DNA from: Eximiradius proteiniborus
Lineage (GTDB): Bacteria; Bacteroidota; Ignavibacteria; Kapaibacteriales; UBA2268
Direction of reading: 5' to 3'
Assembly (NCBI GenBank): GCA_026415495.1
Contig: JAOAGZ010000017.1
Location: 1-41,272, forward strand
Length of the DNA: 41,272 bases
Positions 26,882 to 34,861 of this stretch are shown in pieces. The translations under genes and the position numbers were made by a program. How positions within the stretch are numbered: the first letter of the stretch is position 1; every line of letters begins with the position of its first letter. The notes beneath the pieces were generated by a model. The model did not search any database and was not told where the DNA came from. It saw only the letters and a program-made list of their open reading frames with translations.

Positions 26882-27679
26882 TCAACGCTTTTTCCATTTC
26901 ATCCAGACAGTTTTATTGAGGTCTGTAACTTCGGCGCCCATATCCCATTTGCCTACATCTAAACGGTCGAGCCAATCAAGAAACTTTGTAACGTTTTCCC
27001 CACGGAAGATAGCACCGTGCTGCGGACAAATCATTTTAGGGTTAATCAGACGGGCGCGTCTTACCCAATTTTTAAGAGCGTTGGTGGAAGGCATCCAACG
27101 GAGGTGGAATTTTTCCATAAGCTTAGTATGACGGTCGAAATCATCGACATACATTGGATAATCTGGCGGGATTAGTGCAGCACCAATATCACCAGAAAAA
27201 AGGATTTCAGATTTAGGATCATATACTGAGAAATTACCAGACGAATGGCAATAGTGAGCCGGAACTAAATATACATTGGAACGAGAATTTCCAATCGGAA
27301 CTTCCATACCTTCATCAGGAACGCCAATCAGAGAAAGCTTAGTTCCCATACCGAAATGAGCAATAAAACCAGTCCAAATCCACGAGCAATAGACTTTCAC
27401 ATTTGGACACAGATCAGTCCACATAGCAAGCGAAGAGGAAATATCCGGATCCTGGTGAGATGAAATAATACAAGCAATATTGTCAGTTGAAATATGACGT
27501 GTAATTTCGGTAAGCACCTGAGGAAAGATTTCAATCCCACCTGGGTCGAGCAGGCACGCCTGCCCATCGGAAACAATGATATATTCGTTAGTATCAATAA
27601 CTTCTTCGGATTTTTCAGGGTCTCGTCCTAAAACAATCCATTTGTGGTTTTCACCATCAAAAATAACTTCACTTTTCAT
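26882..27679 (-). CDS. Stand-alone diiron metallo-beta-lactamase protein, flavodiiron/ODP-like
   Basis: The 265-residue cytoplasmic protein (no signal peptide) has the metallo-beta-lactamase fold ligand pattern of flavodiiron proteins. H75, D77 and D79 sit in SSHQDPDI, with Ile80 where some family members have a histidine. H142 or H145 is in AHYCHSSGNF, D164 in FSGD, and H221 in CPQHG. The spacings match the HxExD-H-D-H pattern of the diiron site. The C-terminal flavodoxin domain that makes a flavodiiron oxygen or NO reductase is absent, so the closest known type is the single-domain ODP oxygen-binding protein of Treponema chemotaxis. It is preceded by a chemoreceptor-tip-like gene nine bases away. 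A sensor role is inferred; a reductase using a separate flavodoxin is the alternative. Confidence 0.82.
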   Translation of the reverse strand: MKSEVIFDGENHKWIVLGRDPEKSEEVIDTNEYIIVSDGQACLLDPGGIEIFPQVLTEITRHISTDNIACIISSHQDPDISSSLAMWTDLCPNVKVYCSWIWTGFIAHFGMGTKLSLIGVPDEGMEVPIGNSRSNVYLVPAHYCHSSGNFSVYDPKSEILFSGDIGAALIPPDYPMYVDDFDRHTKLMEKFHLRWMPSTNALKNWVRRARLINPKMICPQHGAIFRGENVTKFLDWLDRLDVGKWDMGAEVTDLNKTVWMKWKKR

Positions 27680-27688
27680 AGAACACCT

Positions 27689-28468
27689 TTATTTTGATTT
27701 CAACTTAATTAACGTAGTAATAACACTATCGCCATACGACAAATCTTCCGAAATTTTCATCAATTGTTCATCGAGAATTTTAACAATATTTTTGATATTT
27801 TCCACAAGCCCGGAGAAGCTTTTCTGGTCGGAAGAAAGATAGGACGATTCAATTAAGATATTCGAGCCCATATAATTGGCAATAAAGCCATTACGTTTGA
27901 TTGAATCTAATTTTTTTGAAGCTTTATTCATAAGAATATGAGCATCATAAAGCAAATCGTTTATCAATTCGATAACCTTTTGGTTTCTTGAAGCAAAACG
28001 TATAATGTTTTCTCTATCGTTTTGAGTAACATTTTTGAAAGCGGGATGGCTTGGAAGTTTGGCAAGCACTTTTGGGTCAAGCAGATTAAAATCTTCGGCA
28101 TTATAGGCAGTTTTTGAATATTTCAGCACACGGGCAATTAAGTTTCGCAACGCTTCTGAATAATTCAAATAGCGACGAACAGCGATAGAGCAGACAGTAA
28201 GCTGGCGAGCGAATTGAGCAGATACCTGCTCCAATTCTTCGAGTTCAGGTGCAATCTGAACGGGCAAATCGGAGAGAAACCCCGAGAGAGTGATAAGAGA
28301 TTGTCCTTGATTCGTCCCGATTTTAGCAGCCTGAACAATTCCGTTAATAGCCAGCAGCTTCAAGTCCAAACTAATATTTTTTAACGAACGAGTTCCGTTA
28401 AGCACATCCACACCAATGGCGAAAACTTTTGAAATCTCGTTCATATAGTTATTCGTAATCATACTCAT
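27689..28468 (-). CDS. Soluble helical protein with degenerate chemoreceptor-tip-like segment
   Basis: The 259-residue protein lacks a signal peptide and membrane helices and looks almost entirely alpha-helical. Residues of about 34-69 read LDLKLLAINGIVQAAKIG followed by TNQGQSLITLSGFLSDL. This can be laid on the conserved hairpin tip of methyl-accepting chemotaxis proteins (TNLLALNAAVEAARAGE-GRGFAVVA-EVR-L) with one inserted residue. Key tip residues have changed: the methylation-type Glu is Gln, Arg is Lys, and GRGF is GQSL. Only about 33 residues precede the segment, so this is not an ordinary receptor. It is upstream of and nine bases from the diiron-protein gene and is probably in the same transcript. 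The function is unknown; a scaffold or signalling partner for the diiron protein is my inference. Confidence 0.6.
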   Translation of the reverse strand: MSMITNNYMNEISKVFAIGVDVLNGTRSLKNISLDLKLLAINGIVQAAKIGTNQGQSLITLSGFLSDLPVQIAPELEELEQVSAQFARQLTVCSIAVRRYLNYSEALRNLIARVLKYSKTAYNAEDFNLLDPKVLAKLPSHPAFKNVTQNDRENIIRFASRNQKVIELINDLLYDAHILMNKASKKLDSIKRNGFIANYMGSNILIESSYLSSDQKSFSGLVENIKNIVKILDEQLMKISEDLSYGDSVITTLIKLKSK

Positions 28469-28551
28469 ATAAAAGCTTCCGATAGTGGATCTTAAGCAAT
28501 ACTTATATTCGGTAAAATACGAATAAACTTAAATATAATTATTAAAAAATT

Positions 28552-29400
28552 TTACTTGATTAGTTTAGTACTCTCTGCCTGAAGAACTTCATAATCAAGA
28601 GATTTAGAATAAACATAAGCTACAATATGAATATTCGATGGTTTCCAGTCCTTCGATTGTGGAATAACGAAGGAATGATTGAAATTAAATTTATTGCCAG
28701 AAGTAATTTCGTTTGATGAAATACGCTCGCCCCAAGCAGAATTTATACTACCACGCAAGATGTGATTATGAACATAATCTAAAATATTTTGATTTTCGCC
28801 AAGACGGTAATCTTTCTGGTATTGGATTATGCTATCTTCGACAATCAGCAAAACCAAATAATCCTGCGACGATGAATTTTTTAGATAATGCAAGTTGGTA
28901 GAAACATCTATTTTTCTGGTAGTTTGATTATAAGAAACGTTCAATTTGATAGAAAGCGACGGTTGATTTTGAAGTTCAGCAGAAACAAGCGAAGCCCACT
29001 TTGTATGGCGAGTAATATAAGAATTACTGAATTTTTTTCGGTTAATCATACCATTGGGAAGTCCGGCTTTGCTATTGCCGAAAAATTCGTCGTAGGCATT
29101 GCCTTCGGGAGTGCGAAAATCATAAGGATGCTCAGGATATGGTTCAGCAAAAGAGCCGGCGTGAACAGCAACCGGAATGAAAAGCTCGCCATAAGTTTTT
29201 TCAAGTTGTTTTATAACATCGTGAGCAGCCGGACAATTGCCGCAAGTGTAGCCTGTAAAATCTTCGAGGAGCACTTTCCGGACTACATTATTCGATGAAG
29301 TATCAATATTTGGAATTTCATTAACATCGCCAGTAATCTGGTCGCAAGAAACAGCGAAAATCAACAAAAAAGCGAACACCAGAATATTTATTGTTTTCAT
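28552..29400 (-). CDS. Omp28-like outer-membrane lipoprotein with thioredoxin-like CxxC
   Basis: The track start at 29541 is replaced by ATG 29400, which follows AAGGAGATTGCT and begins a lipoprotein signal peptide, MKTINILVFAFLLIFAVSC, with the lipobox cysteine at residue 19. The mature protein (282 residues in total) carries LLEDFTGYTCGNCPAAHDV near residue 45, the thioredoxin-like CxxC segment of Omp28-related proteins of Bacteroidota. VAVHAGSFAEPYP and GLPNGMINRKKF follow. The C-terminal half is beta-rich. Function in this family is poorly defined; a redox or structural role at the outer membrane is plausible. The gene starts ten bases after the stop of the barrel-protein gene, so the two are cotranscribed. 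Confidence 0.82.
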   Translation of the reverse strand: MKTINILVFAFLLIFAVSCDQITGDVNEIPNIDTSSNNVVRKVLLEDFTGYTCGNCPAAHDVIKQLEKTYGELFIPVAVHAGSFAEPYPEHPYDFRTPEGNAYDEFFGNSKAGLPNGMINRKKFSNSYITRHTKWASLVSAELQNQPSLSIKLNVSYNQTTRKIDVSTNLHYLKNSSSQDYLVLLIVEDSIIQYQKDYRLGENQNILDYVHNHILRGSINSAWGERISSNEITSGNKFNFNHSFVIPQSKDWKPSNIHIVAYVYSKSLDYEVLQAESTKLIK

Positions 29401-29410
29401 AGCAATCTCC

Positions 29411-31042
29411 TTAAAAAGATGAACTAATCGAAAGATAAAAGCCATTAGAAGCCGGAACTCTGCGGCAAACGCCACCAACACAGATAATACCTTGATTTTG
29501 TTTTCCGTAAGAGAGCTGAATTCTGTTTGAACCGACGACATAAGTGAAAGAAGCCGAATAGTAGTGTATTTTCAAGTCGTCGAATTCATTTCCATAGTTG
29601 TAATCGTCGCTGATTGAAAAATAAAACGAAGGGGAAACCGAGTATTCGAGCAGAGCAGAAATCCAGTTGCCATAACGAGTATCACCAACGTGAGCAGAAG
29701 AATCTTGCTTTGCCCAAAGATGTTGCAATTCGAAACGAATCGCGTTTTTGTCGTCAATTTTATAAGTGCCGTCCATAATCAAGAAGTTTCCTTTGATTTG
29801 TCCATATTTTGGAGCACCTTCGTTTTCTAAGATGTCTTTGTCGTAAATCATATTAATGTAGGACAGGCTACCTTTGAATTTGGAAGAGAATTTTTTAGAA
29901 ATGTTAATAGTAAAATCCTGATAGAATAATCTATCGCCAATTGCAAATAAATCTGAATTGTATTTATATTGACTTGTGTGAGTTGTATCGATTGATTGGA
30001 TGCGGGAGAAATTAATGTTTAAATTTGTTCCATATTTGCCACCCAAAGCCGATAAAGCAGGCAAAACATAATTAATTTCAGCCTGGATGCCAGCTTCGCC
30101 ATTTAATTTAGTTGCAAAAGGAAACATATTGGGAAGCTTATAAGGACTTTGTTTGTTGATTGGAGGAATATAGCTCAGAGTAAGATTATTGCCGGCAGCC
30201 GACCTATCGGAACGGAAATCCATATTATCAAGTTTATGAGCAGAGAGAGCAAAGCTAAATCCTTTGGTAAAATAGGAACCATTAAGCGATAAGCCATAGC
30301 CATTATTATAAGAGTTGTTATTTGTAGTATTCGGGTCATTGTATTTGTAACCAAATTCAGCATCAAACAGAAAACTACTGCCTGAAAGCCCCAATCTTGT
30401 GGAATAAGCGAGCACATTTTCCGGCATACGCAGAAACGGGTCGTCATCTTTCTGATAGCGACTAACAATACTTCCACCAAGTTTAATATCGAAAGGAAGT
30501 TCTAATTTCGCGAACTCATTAAGGGCAAGATTGAAATCGCCACCTCGCACAATACCATCACTTTTGCCCCAGAAAATTCGCTGTTTACCAATTAGCCCGG
30601 TAATTTCCAAGCCATCGGACGGACGCAGCTTTACCCGAAAACCTTCGACAGCATTGTCTATGCCCAATGCACGTTCTTCGTAAGCACGGAAAATCATACC
30701 GCTGCCGAATTGCTCGTAGAAATCCCCAACAGTAGCAGAAAGGAAGTCGTTGCTCCACGAAGCATAACGATAAGAGACACCATAACCCTTATATTGTGGG
30801 TCGTATCCCAGTATTGGATTGAGATAAGCTTCGTAACGCAAACCAGCGTTAAAATTATCAAGAGTGTAGTTTAGGTTGAGAAAACCATTAGAAAGGATTT
30901 TCTCTTTGACATCGGGCGCACCGATAACGCTATCTTTTTTATAAGTTTGGGCTTCGAGTTGGAAATTTCCACTGATTTTACCAATATTTTGAGATAATAC
31001 GACATAAGGCACAAAAATAAGCAGGTAGATAAGCCTTTTCAT
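29411..31042 (-). CDS. Outer-membrane beta-barrel protein, DUF6029-like
   Basis: The 543-residue protein has a signal peptide (MKRLIYLLIFVPYVVLS) and then alternating aromatic/polar strands to the end, finishing in LSISSSF with the terminal phenylalanine typical of outer-membrane barrels. Segments such as NGFLNLNYTLDNFNAGLRYE, YASWSNDFLSATVGDFYEQFGSGM and FRAYEERALGIDNAVEGFRV resemble the DUF6029 family of Bacteroidota, named from memory rather than a search. No plug or TonB box is visible, so it is not an active TonB-dependent transporter. A small loop near the C-terminus contains two cysteines (IICVGGVCRR) that could form a disulfide. It is followed by the Omp28-like lipoprotein gene, suggesting the two proteins work together. 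Confidence 0.75.
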   Translation of the reverse strand: MKRLIYLLIFVPYVVLSQNIGKISGNFQLEAQTYKKDSVIGAPDVKEKILSNGFLNLNYTLDNFNAGLRYEAYLNPILGYDPQYKGYGVSYRYASWSNDFLSATVGDFYEQFGSGMIFRAYEERALGIDNAVEGFRVKLRPSDGLEITGLIGKQRIFWGKSDGIVRGGDFNLALNEFAKLELPFDIKLGGSIVSRYQKDDDPFLRMPENVLAYSTRLGLSGSSFLFDAEFGYKYNDPNTTNNNSYNNGYGLSLNGSYFTKGFSFALSAHKLDNMDFRSDRSAAGNNLTLSYIPPINKQSPYKLPNMFPFATKLNGEAGIQAEINYVLPALSALGGKYGTNLNINFSRIQSIDTTHTSQYKYNSDLFAIGDRLFYQDFTINISKKFSSKFKGSLSYINMIYDKDILENEGAPKYGQIKGNFLIMDGTYKIDDKNAIRFELQHLWAKQDSSAHVGDTRYGNWISALLEYSVSPSFYFSISDDYNYGNEFDDLKIHYYSASFTYVVGSNRIQLSYGKQNQGIICVGGVCRRVPASNGFYLSISSSF

Positions 31043-31087
31043 AACATTTCAACGATTAATTAAACAAACCACGATTAATAGAACAAA

Positions 31088-31909
31088 TTATCTGACAGCT
31101 TCCCATTCTTTGGTAATAGACTTATTGAAAAGCATAACAGTTACAGCATTAAGTCCCCAATAGAGCAAAGTTTTGAAATAGCCATATTTTCTGAAACGGC
31201 GGGTAGATTCGAGCACAACAATATTGCGGCAGAATTTCACCTTAGCTATTTTATTAATGCGGCGATACAAATCGAAATCTTCGCCGGCAACTATTTCACT
31301 ATTGTAGCCACCCACCTGCTCGAAAACGTTTCGCCGAACAATCTGGCACTCCCCACGCCCCATACCAAGCCCAATAAAATTGAGAAAGGCAACATATTGA
31401 TTATGAAGAAAGTAGAAAACTTTATCCTTGAAACGGATTTCGGAAGGGAAGCCACTCACATAGCAAGCAATAGCACCGCAATTGCCGGATTTATCATTTG
31501 CCCATTTCAAAATTTCAGAGAAGAATTTATCTAAATCGGCAGGATAAGAATCGGCATTAAGAAAAATCAGGACATCGCCGGAAGCAATCGAAGCCCCATT
31601 ATTTCTACCGGCGGCAATAGTCTGACGTTTGGAACTATCGTGAAGAATTATTTTATCGGAGTATTTTTTTGCAATCTCGACTGTTTTATCGGTGGAACCA
31701 CCATCGGAAACAATAAGTTCAAAATTATATTTTTTGCGTATTTCAGGCGTAAATCTCTTTAACTGTTCTTCGATTAGCTTTTCTTCTTGAAAAGTAGGGA
31801 TAATCAAGCTAAGCTTCACATCAACCTGTTTATTTGCTGAACTTTTATGATTTGGTTCAGCTTTTAGAGCTATTTTATCGTGTTGCTCGTATGATAACCT
31901 GTAATGCAA
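31088..31909 (-). CDS. Family 2 glycosyltransferase
   Basis: The 273-residue protein has a GT-A fold: LSLIIPTFQEE near residue 33, VSDGGSTDKT near residue 68, AGRNNGA, the metal-binding region FLNADSYP near residue 117 and the acceptor-side EDFDLYRR near residue 217. It resembles the TIGR04283-type family 2 transferases. Substrate and product are unknown; a surface glycan or lipid is likely. The track start is a TTG at 31909, preceded by ACAGGTAAAAG, which could be a weak RBS. An internal GTG near residue 31 (GTGAAGCTT, behind CAGGTTGAT) would start right at the catalytic domain, so the start is uncertain. It lies 45 bases upstream of the barrel gene, possibly in the same transcript. Confidence 0.85.
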   Translation of the reverse strand: MHYRLSYEQHDKIALKAEPNHKSSANKQVDVKLSLIIPTFQEEKLIEEQLKRFTPEIRKKYNFELIVSDGGSTDKTVEIAKKYSDKIILHDSSKRQTIAAGRNNGASIASGDVLIFLNADSYPADLDKFFSEILKWANDKSGNCGAIACYVSGFPSEIRFKDKVFYFLHNQYVAFLNFIGLGMGRGECQIVRRNVFEQVGGYNSEIVAGEDFDLYRRINKIAKVKFCRNIVVLESTRRFRKYGYFKTLLYWGLNAVTVMLFNKSITKEWEAVR

Positions 31910-32199
31910 CTTTTACCTGTTAAATTATATATAAATTATAAAATTAACTATTTTTTCGTTCTTATTCAACTTAATAATAAATTCGGGGGATACAATTGAG
32001 AAAAAACAGATTTATTTGTAATGCATAATATACATATAATGAAACGATACGATACATTGTTTATCAACTGTCTGAATACAAAAGGGACAGTCTTTTCTTT
32101 TGGACATAAAAAATCAAGAAAAAATAATTTGGGAAAATTTTGAAAAAATTGTATTTTTGTTTTCTATTGAAAATGAAATAACTTATTTGGAGATAAAAA
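31910..32199. other. AT-rich divergent intergenic region between the glycosyltransferase gene and rpmB
   Basis: This 290-base gap contains the rpmB promoter on the right and, at 32067-32091, ACTGTC and GACAGT around a 13-base spacer followed by a T-rich stretch. That could be a weak terminator-like hairpin or an operator. I see no convincing gene. A 40-codon ORF starting with ATG near 32021 has no clear RBS and was rejected. Confidence 0.5.
32128..32159 (+). promoter_or_regulatory. Bacteroidota-type promoter of rpmB
   Basis: TTTG at 32128-32131 and TATTTTTG at 32152-32159 are separated by 20 bases, matching the TTTG/TAnnTTTG consensus of the Bacteroidota primary sigma factor. The rpmB ATG lies 40 bases further on. 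Confidence 0.7.
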
Positions 32200-32421
32200 A
32201 TGGCAAGAAGATGTGAGCTTACAGGCGTTGGTCCGATGACTGGCAACAATGTATCGCACGCTAACAACAAAACACGCAGACGTTTCCTACCGAACTTGCA
32301 AAAGAAGAGAATCTGGTTGCCTGAGGAAAAACGTTGGATAACAATCAAAGCTACTGCTCGAGCATTAAAAACTTTGGATAAGAAAGGCTACGCAGCAATG
32401 ATTAAAGAATTAGCAAAGTAA
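32200..32421 (+). CDS. rpmB: 50S ribosomal protein L28 (bL28)
   Basis: This 73-residue protein is bL28 of the large ribosomal subunit. It begins [20 protein letters not shown] and continues with [17 protein letters not shown], the diagnostic bL28 N-terminus, and ends in a short basic helix. ATG at 32200 follows TTTGGAG. A promoter of the Bacteroidota type precedes it and a hairpin terminator follows, so it is a single-gene transcription unit. rpmG (bL33), often its neighbour, is not beside it here. Confidence 0.97.
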   Translation: MARRCELTGVGPMTGNNVSHANNKTRRRFLPNLQKKRIWLPEEKRWITIKATARALKTLDKKGYAAMIKELAK

Positions 32422-32449
32422 TTTAGCTTAAGACAGTGTATTTAATATG

Positions 32450-32481
32450 AGCGAAAACGCGGGGGTTTTCGCTTTTTTTTT
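32450..32481 (+). terminator. Rho-independent terminator after rpmB
   Basis: AGCGAAAAC pairs with GTTTTCGCT around a G-rich six-base loop, followed by nine T's. It ends just before the Shine-Dalgarno sequence of the EamA gene, whose transcription must therefore include some readthrough or start very close by. Confidence 0.92.
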
Positions 32482-32492
32482 AGGAGAATTTT

Positions 32493-33380
32493 ATGTATTG
32501 GGGCGAAATAGCGGCATTAACAGCAGCTTTTTTATGGGCAGCAGGTTCGTTTTTATTCACATCGGCAGTCAAGCGAATTGGCAGTATTCAACTCAATATA
32601 GACAGGATGACACTTGCAGCAGTATTCATAGCAATTACTATGCTGGCAGCAGGGATTTCTTTCAATTGCACGAAAAACCAATTGTTATACTTAGTCGGAA
32701 GTGGAATAGTAGGCTTGATTATCGGCGACACCGCATTATTCAGAGCATTTCGTGAGATGGGACCGCGAATAAGCTTGCTCATTTATTCTTTTAATCCGGC
32801 ATTTGCAGCGATATTAGCATTTATTTTGTTTGGGGAAAAGCTTCCATTTATTAGCATTATTGGAATTTTTCTAACGCTTTTGGGAATAATACTTGTTGTT
32901 ACAGAAAAGCCACGAAACGACAACCCAATGAATTTTAAAGTAACATTGCCGGGGGTGCTTTTTGCATTTATTTCGGCGTTAGGTCAAGCGGGAGGGCTAA
33001 TCTTTGCAAAATACGCTTTCAATGATAGCTACATACATAGTTTTACAGCGACTTTTTACAGAATATCTACTTCAGTCCTGTTGTTTCTCCCTCTGGGGGT
33101 TTTGCTGAAAAGATATGTAAACCCTTTCAAATTATACAGCAGAGACAAAAAATCTTTCAAGCAAATATCAATTGCTTCGATAATCGGACCATATCTTGGA
33201 ATAACGCTTAGCTTTTTCGCAATTTCACACACAAAGCTTGGAATTGCCTCGACATTGCTTGCTACGGTTCCGGTAATGATACTTCCAATGACAAGAATTG
33301 TGTATAAAGAAAAATTAACTTTAATTTCAGTTACGGGTGCAATTGTTGCATTTATTGGAATAGCGCTACTATTCGCATAA
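32493..33380 (+). CDS. EamA/DMT-family membrane transporter
   Basis: The 295-residue protein has about ten predicted helices in two homologous halves, as expected for the drug/metabolite transporter superfamily with two EamA domains. The first half includes AALTAAFLWAAGSFLF, ALFRAFREMGPRISLLIYSFNP and FGEKLPFISIIGIFLTLLGI. The second repeats the pattern with FAISHTKLGIASTLLATVPVMI and YKEKLTLISVTGAIVAFIGI. Substrates in this superfamily are diverse and cannot be guessed. GGAGAATTTT precedes the ATG. It lies directly after the rpmB terminator and ends 54 bases before the convergent pyk stop, where I see no clear hairpin. Confidence 0.9.
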   Translation: MYWGEIAALTAAFLWAAGSFLFTSAVKRIGSIQLNIDRMTLAAVFIAITMLAAGISFNCTKNQLLYLVGSGIVGLIIGDTALFRAFREMGPRISLLIYSFNPAFAAILAFILFGEKLPFISIIGIFLTLLGIILVVTEKPRNDNPMNFKVTLPGVLFAFISALGQAGGLIFAKYAFNDSYIHSFTATFYRISTSVLLFLPLGVLLKRYVNPFKLYSRDKKSFKQISIASIIGPYLGITLSFFAISHTKLGIASTLLATVPVMILPMTRIVYKEKLTLISVTGAIVAFIGIALLFA

Positions 33381-33434
33381 AAGCAACAAAGTTATTAATT
33401 TTCAAACTGTAAAGAGCACATTTGTAGTTAAAGA

Positions 33435-34853
33435 TTACAGCTTCATTATTTTAACAACATTTTCCGGAAGTGATGTTTTTTCGGAAGTTCCGGTAACAAA
33501 AATAATTTTCTCACCCTTTTCGAAAATGTTATTATCAACAAGAAAATTGCAGATTGTATTAACTATATCGTCGGAATTATTGAGTTCCTCGAGCCAAAAA
33601 GAACGCACACCCCAGATGAGAGCGAGTTTTCGTTGAGTTTCTTTAAGTTCGGTGAAGGCAATAATTTCCTGACGAGGTCTGTATTTAGCGATATTAATTG
33701 CGGTGAACCCGCTGGTAGTCATAGCAATAATAGCGGAAGCATTCACTTGAGAAGAAACCTCGCAGGAGGCTTTTGAAAGTGCGTCGGAAAAATTATGGCG
33801 TTCGTCGCTCGGAACAATGCGTGGTTCGAGCATACGATGGAAATTTTTCTCGGTGGTTAGAATAATTCTATCCATATAATTAACGGCTTCGCACGGATAG
33901 CTTCCGGTGCTGGTTTCGCCACTAAGCATAACGCAATCAGTTCCGTCGATAACGGCGTTAGCTACATCGCTTGCTTCGGCACGGGTTGGGCGGGGATTTG
34001 TAATCATCGATTCAAGCATCTGGGTAGCAACGATTACGGGTTTGCCGTAGTAATTACATTTTTTAATAATGTTTTTTTGGAGAACTGGAACTTCTTCAGC
34101 AGGAGTTTCGAGCCCGAGATCGCCGCGGGCAACCATTATTCCGTCTGATTCTTCAATAATTTCATCAATACGTTCGCAGGCTTCGTATCGTTCAATTTTC
34201 GAGATTATTCCAACCTTTTTTTTGAAGATTTTCATTGCAGTTTTGAGTTCGATTACATCTTTTGCTGAACGGACAAAGGACAAAGCAACGTAATCAACAC
34301 CTAACTCTAATCCAAATTTCAAGTCTTCTATATCTTTTTCGGAAAGCGAAGGAGCAAAAGATTTTACACCTGGAGCAATAATTCCTTTGTTGTTCTTTAA
34401 ATTTCCGCCTTTAATAACTTCGGTAATTATATCGTTGCCAACCACCTGTTTAACTTTCAGAATCAGATAACCATCATCGAGCAGAAGAGTATTGCCAGCC
34501 GAAACTTCTTTAACAAGGTCTTTGTAGGTAGTGGAAACGCGGTTTTCGTCGCCCTCTTCGAGGTCGTCGGCAGTAATAATAAATTCGCTGCCGGGAGAAA
34601 GAAAAACAATTCCATTTCGCACATTTCGGGTGCGAATTTTGGGACCTTGCAAATCCTGAATGATAGCAATAGGTTTGCCGGTAATTTCTTCGGCACGTCT
34701 GATATTGGCGAAAATTTCCTGATGTTGCTGGTGGGTGCCGTGAGAAAAATTAAGCCGGGCAATATCCATTCCGTTGTGGACAAGTTCGACAAGTTTTTCA
34801 ACATCTGCGGTTGCCGGACCGATAGTGCAAATGATTTTGGTTCTTCTTCTCAT
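33435..34853 (-). CDS. pyk: Pyruvate kinase
   Basis: Pyruvate kinase converts phosphoenolpyruvate and ADP to pyruvate and ATP in the last step of glycolysis. The 472-residue protein has TKIICTIGPATADVEKL at the N-terminus, ARLNFSHGTHQQHQ, DLQGPKIRTR, the signature SKIERYEACERIDEI (with the catalytic lysine), MVARGDLGLETP and VMLSGETSTGSYPCEAV. The C-terminal allosteric domain is complete and ends near KTSLPENVVKIMKL. It starts eight bases after the purM stop on the same strand, so the two form a small operon. Nothing suggests truncation. Confidence 0.97.
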   Translation of the reverse strand: MRRRTKIICTIGPATADVEKLVELVHNGMDIARLNFSHGTHQQHQEIFANIRRAEEITGKPIAIIQDLQGPKIRTRNVRNGIVFLSPGSEFIITADDLEEGDENRVSTTYKDLVKEVSAGNTLLLDDGYLILKVKQVVGNDIITEVIKGGNLKNNKGIIAPGVKSFAPSLSEKDIEDLKFGLELGVDYVALSFVRSAKDVIELKTAMKIFKKKVGIISKIERYEACERIDEIIEESDGIMVARGDLGLETPAEEVPVLQKNIIKKCNYYGKPVIVATQMLESMITNPRPTRAEASDVANAVIDGTDCVMLSGETSTGSYPCEAVNYMDRIILTTEKNFHRMLEPRIVPSDERHNFSDALSKASCEVSSQVNASAIIAMTTSGFTAINIAKYRPRQEIIAFTELKETQRKLALIWGVRSFWLEELNNSDDIVNTICNFLVDNNIFEKGEKIIFVTGTSEKTSLPENVVKIMKL

Positions 34854-34861
34854 TTGGTTCT

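Noticed and set aside
28552-29541. Long N-terminal form of the Omp28-like protein
   Set aside because: The first 47 residues overlap the barrel gene, and the internal ATG at 29400 has both a Shine-Dalgarno sequence and a lipoprotein signal peptide.
32021-32143. 40-codon ORF upstream of rpmB
   Set aside because: No Shine-Dalgarno sequence, and it overlaps the rpmB promoter region; most likely chance.
32447-32755. 102-residue plus-strand ORF overlapping the EamA gene start
   Set aside because: It runs through the rpmB terminator hairpin and is out of frame with the clear EamA transporter.
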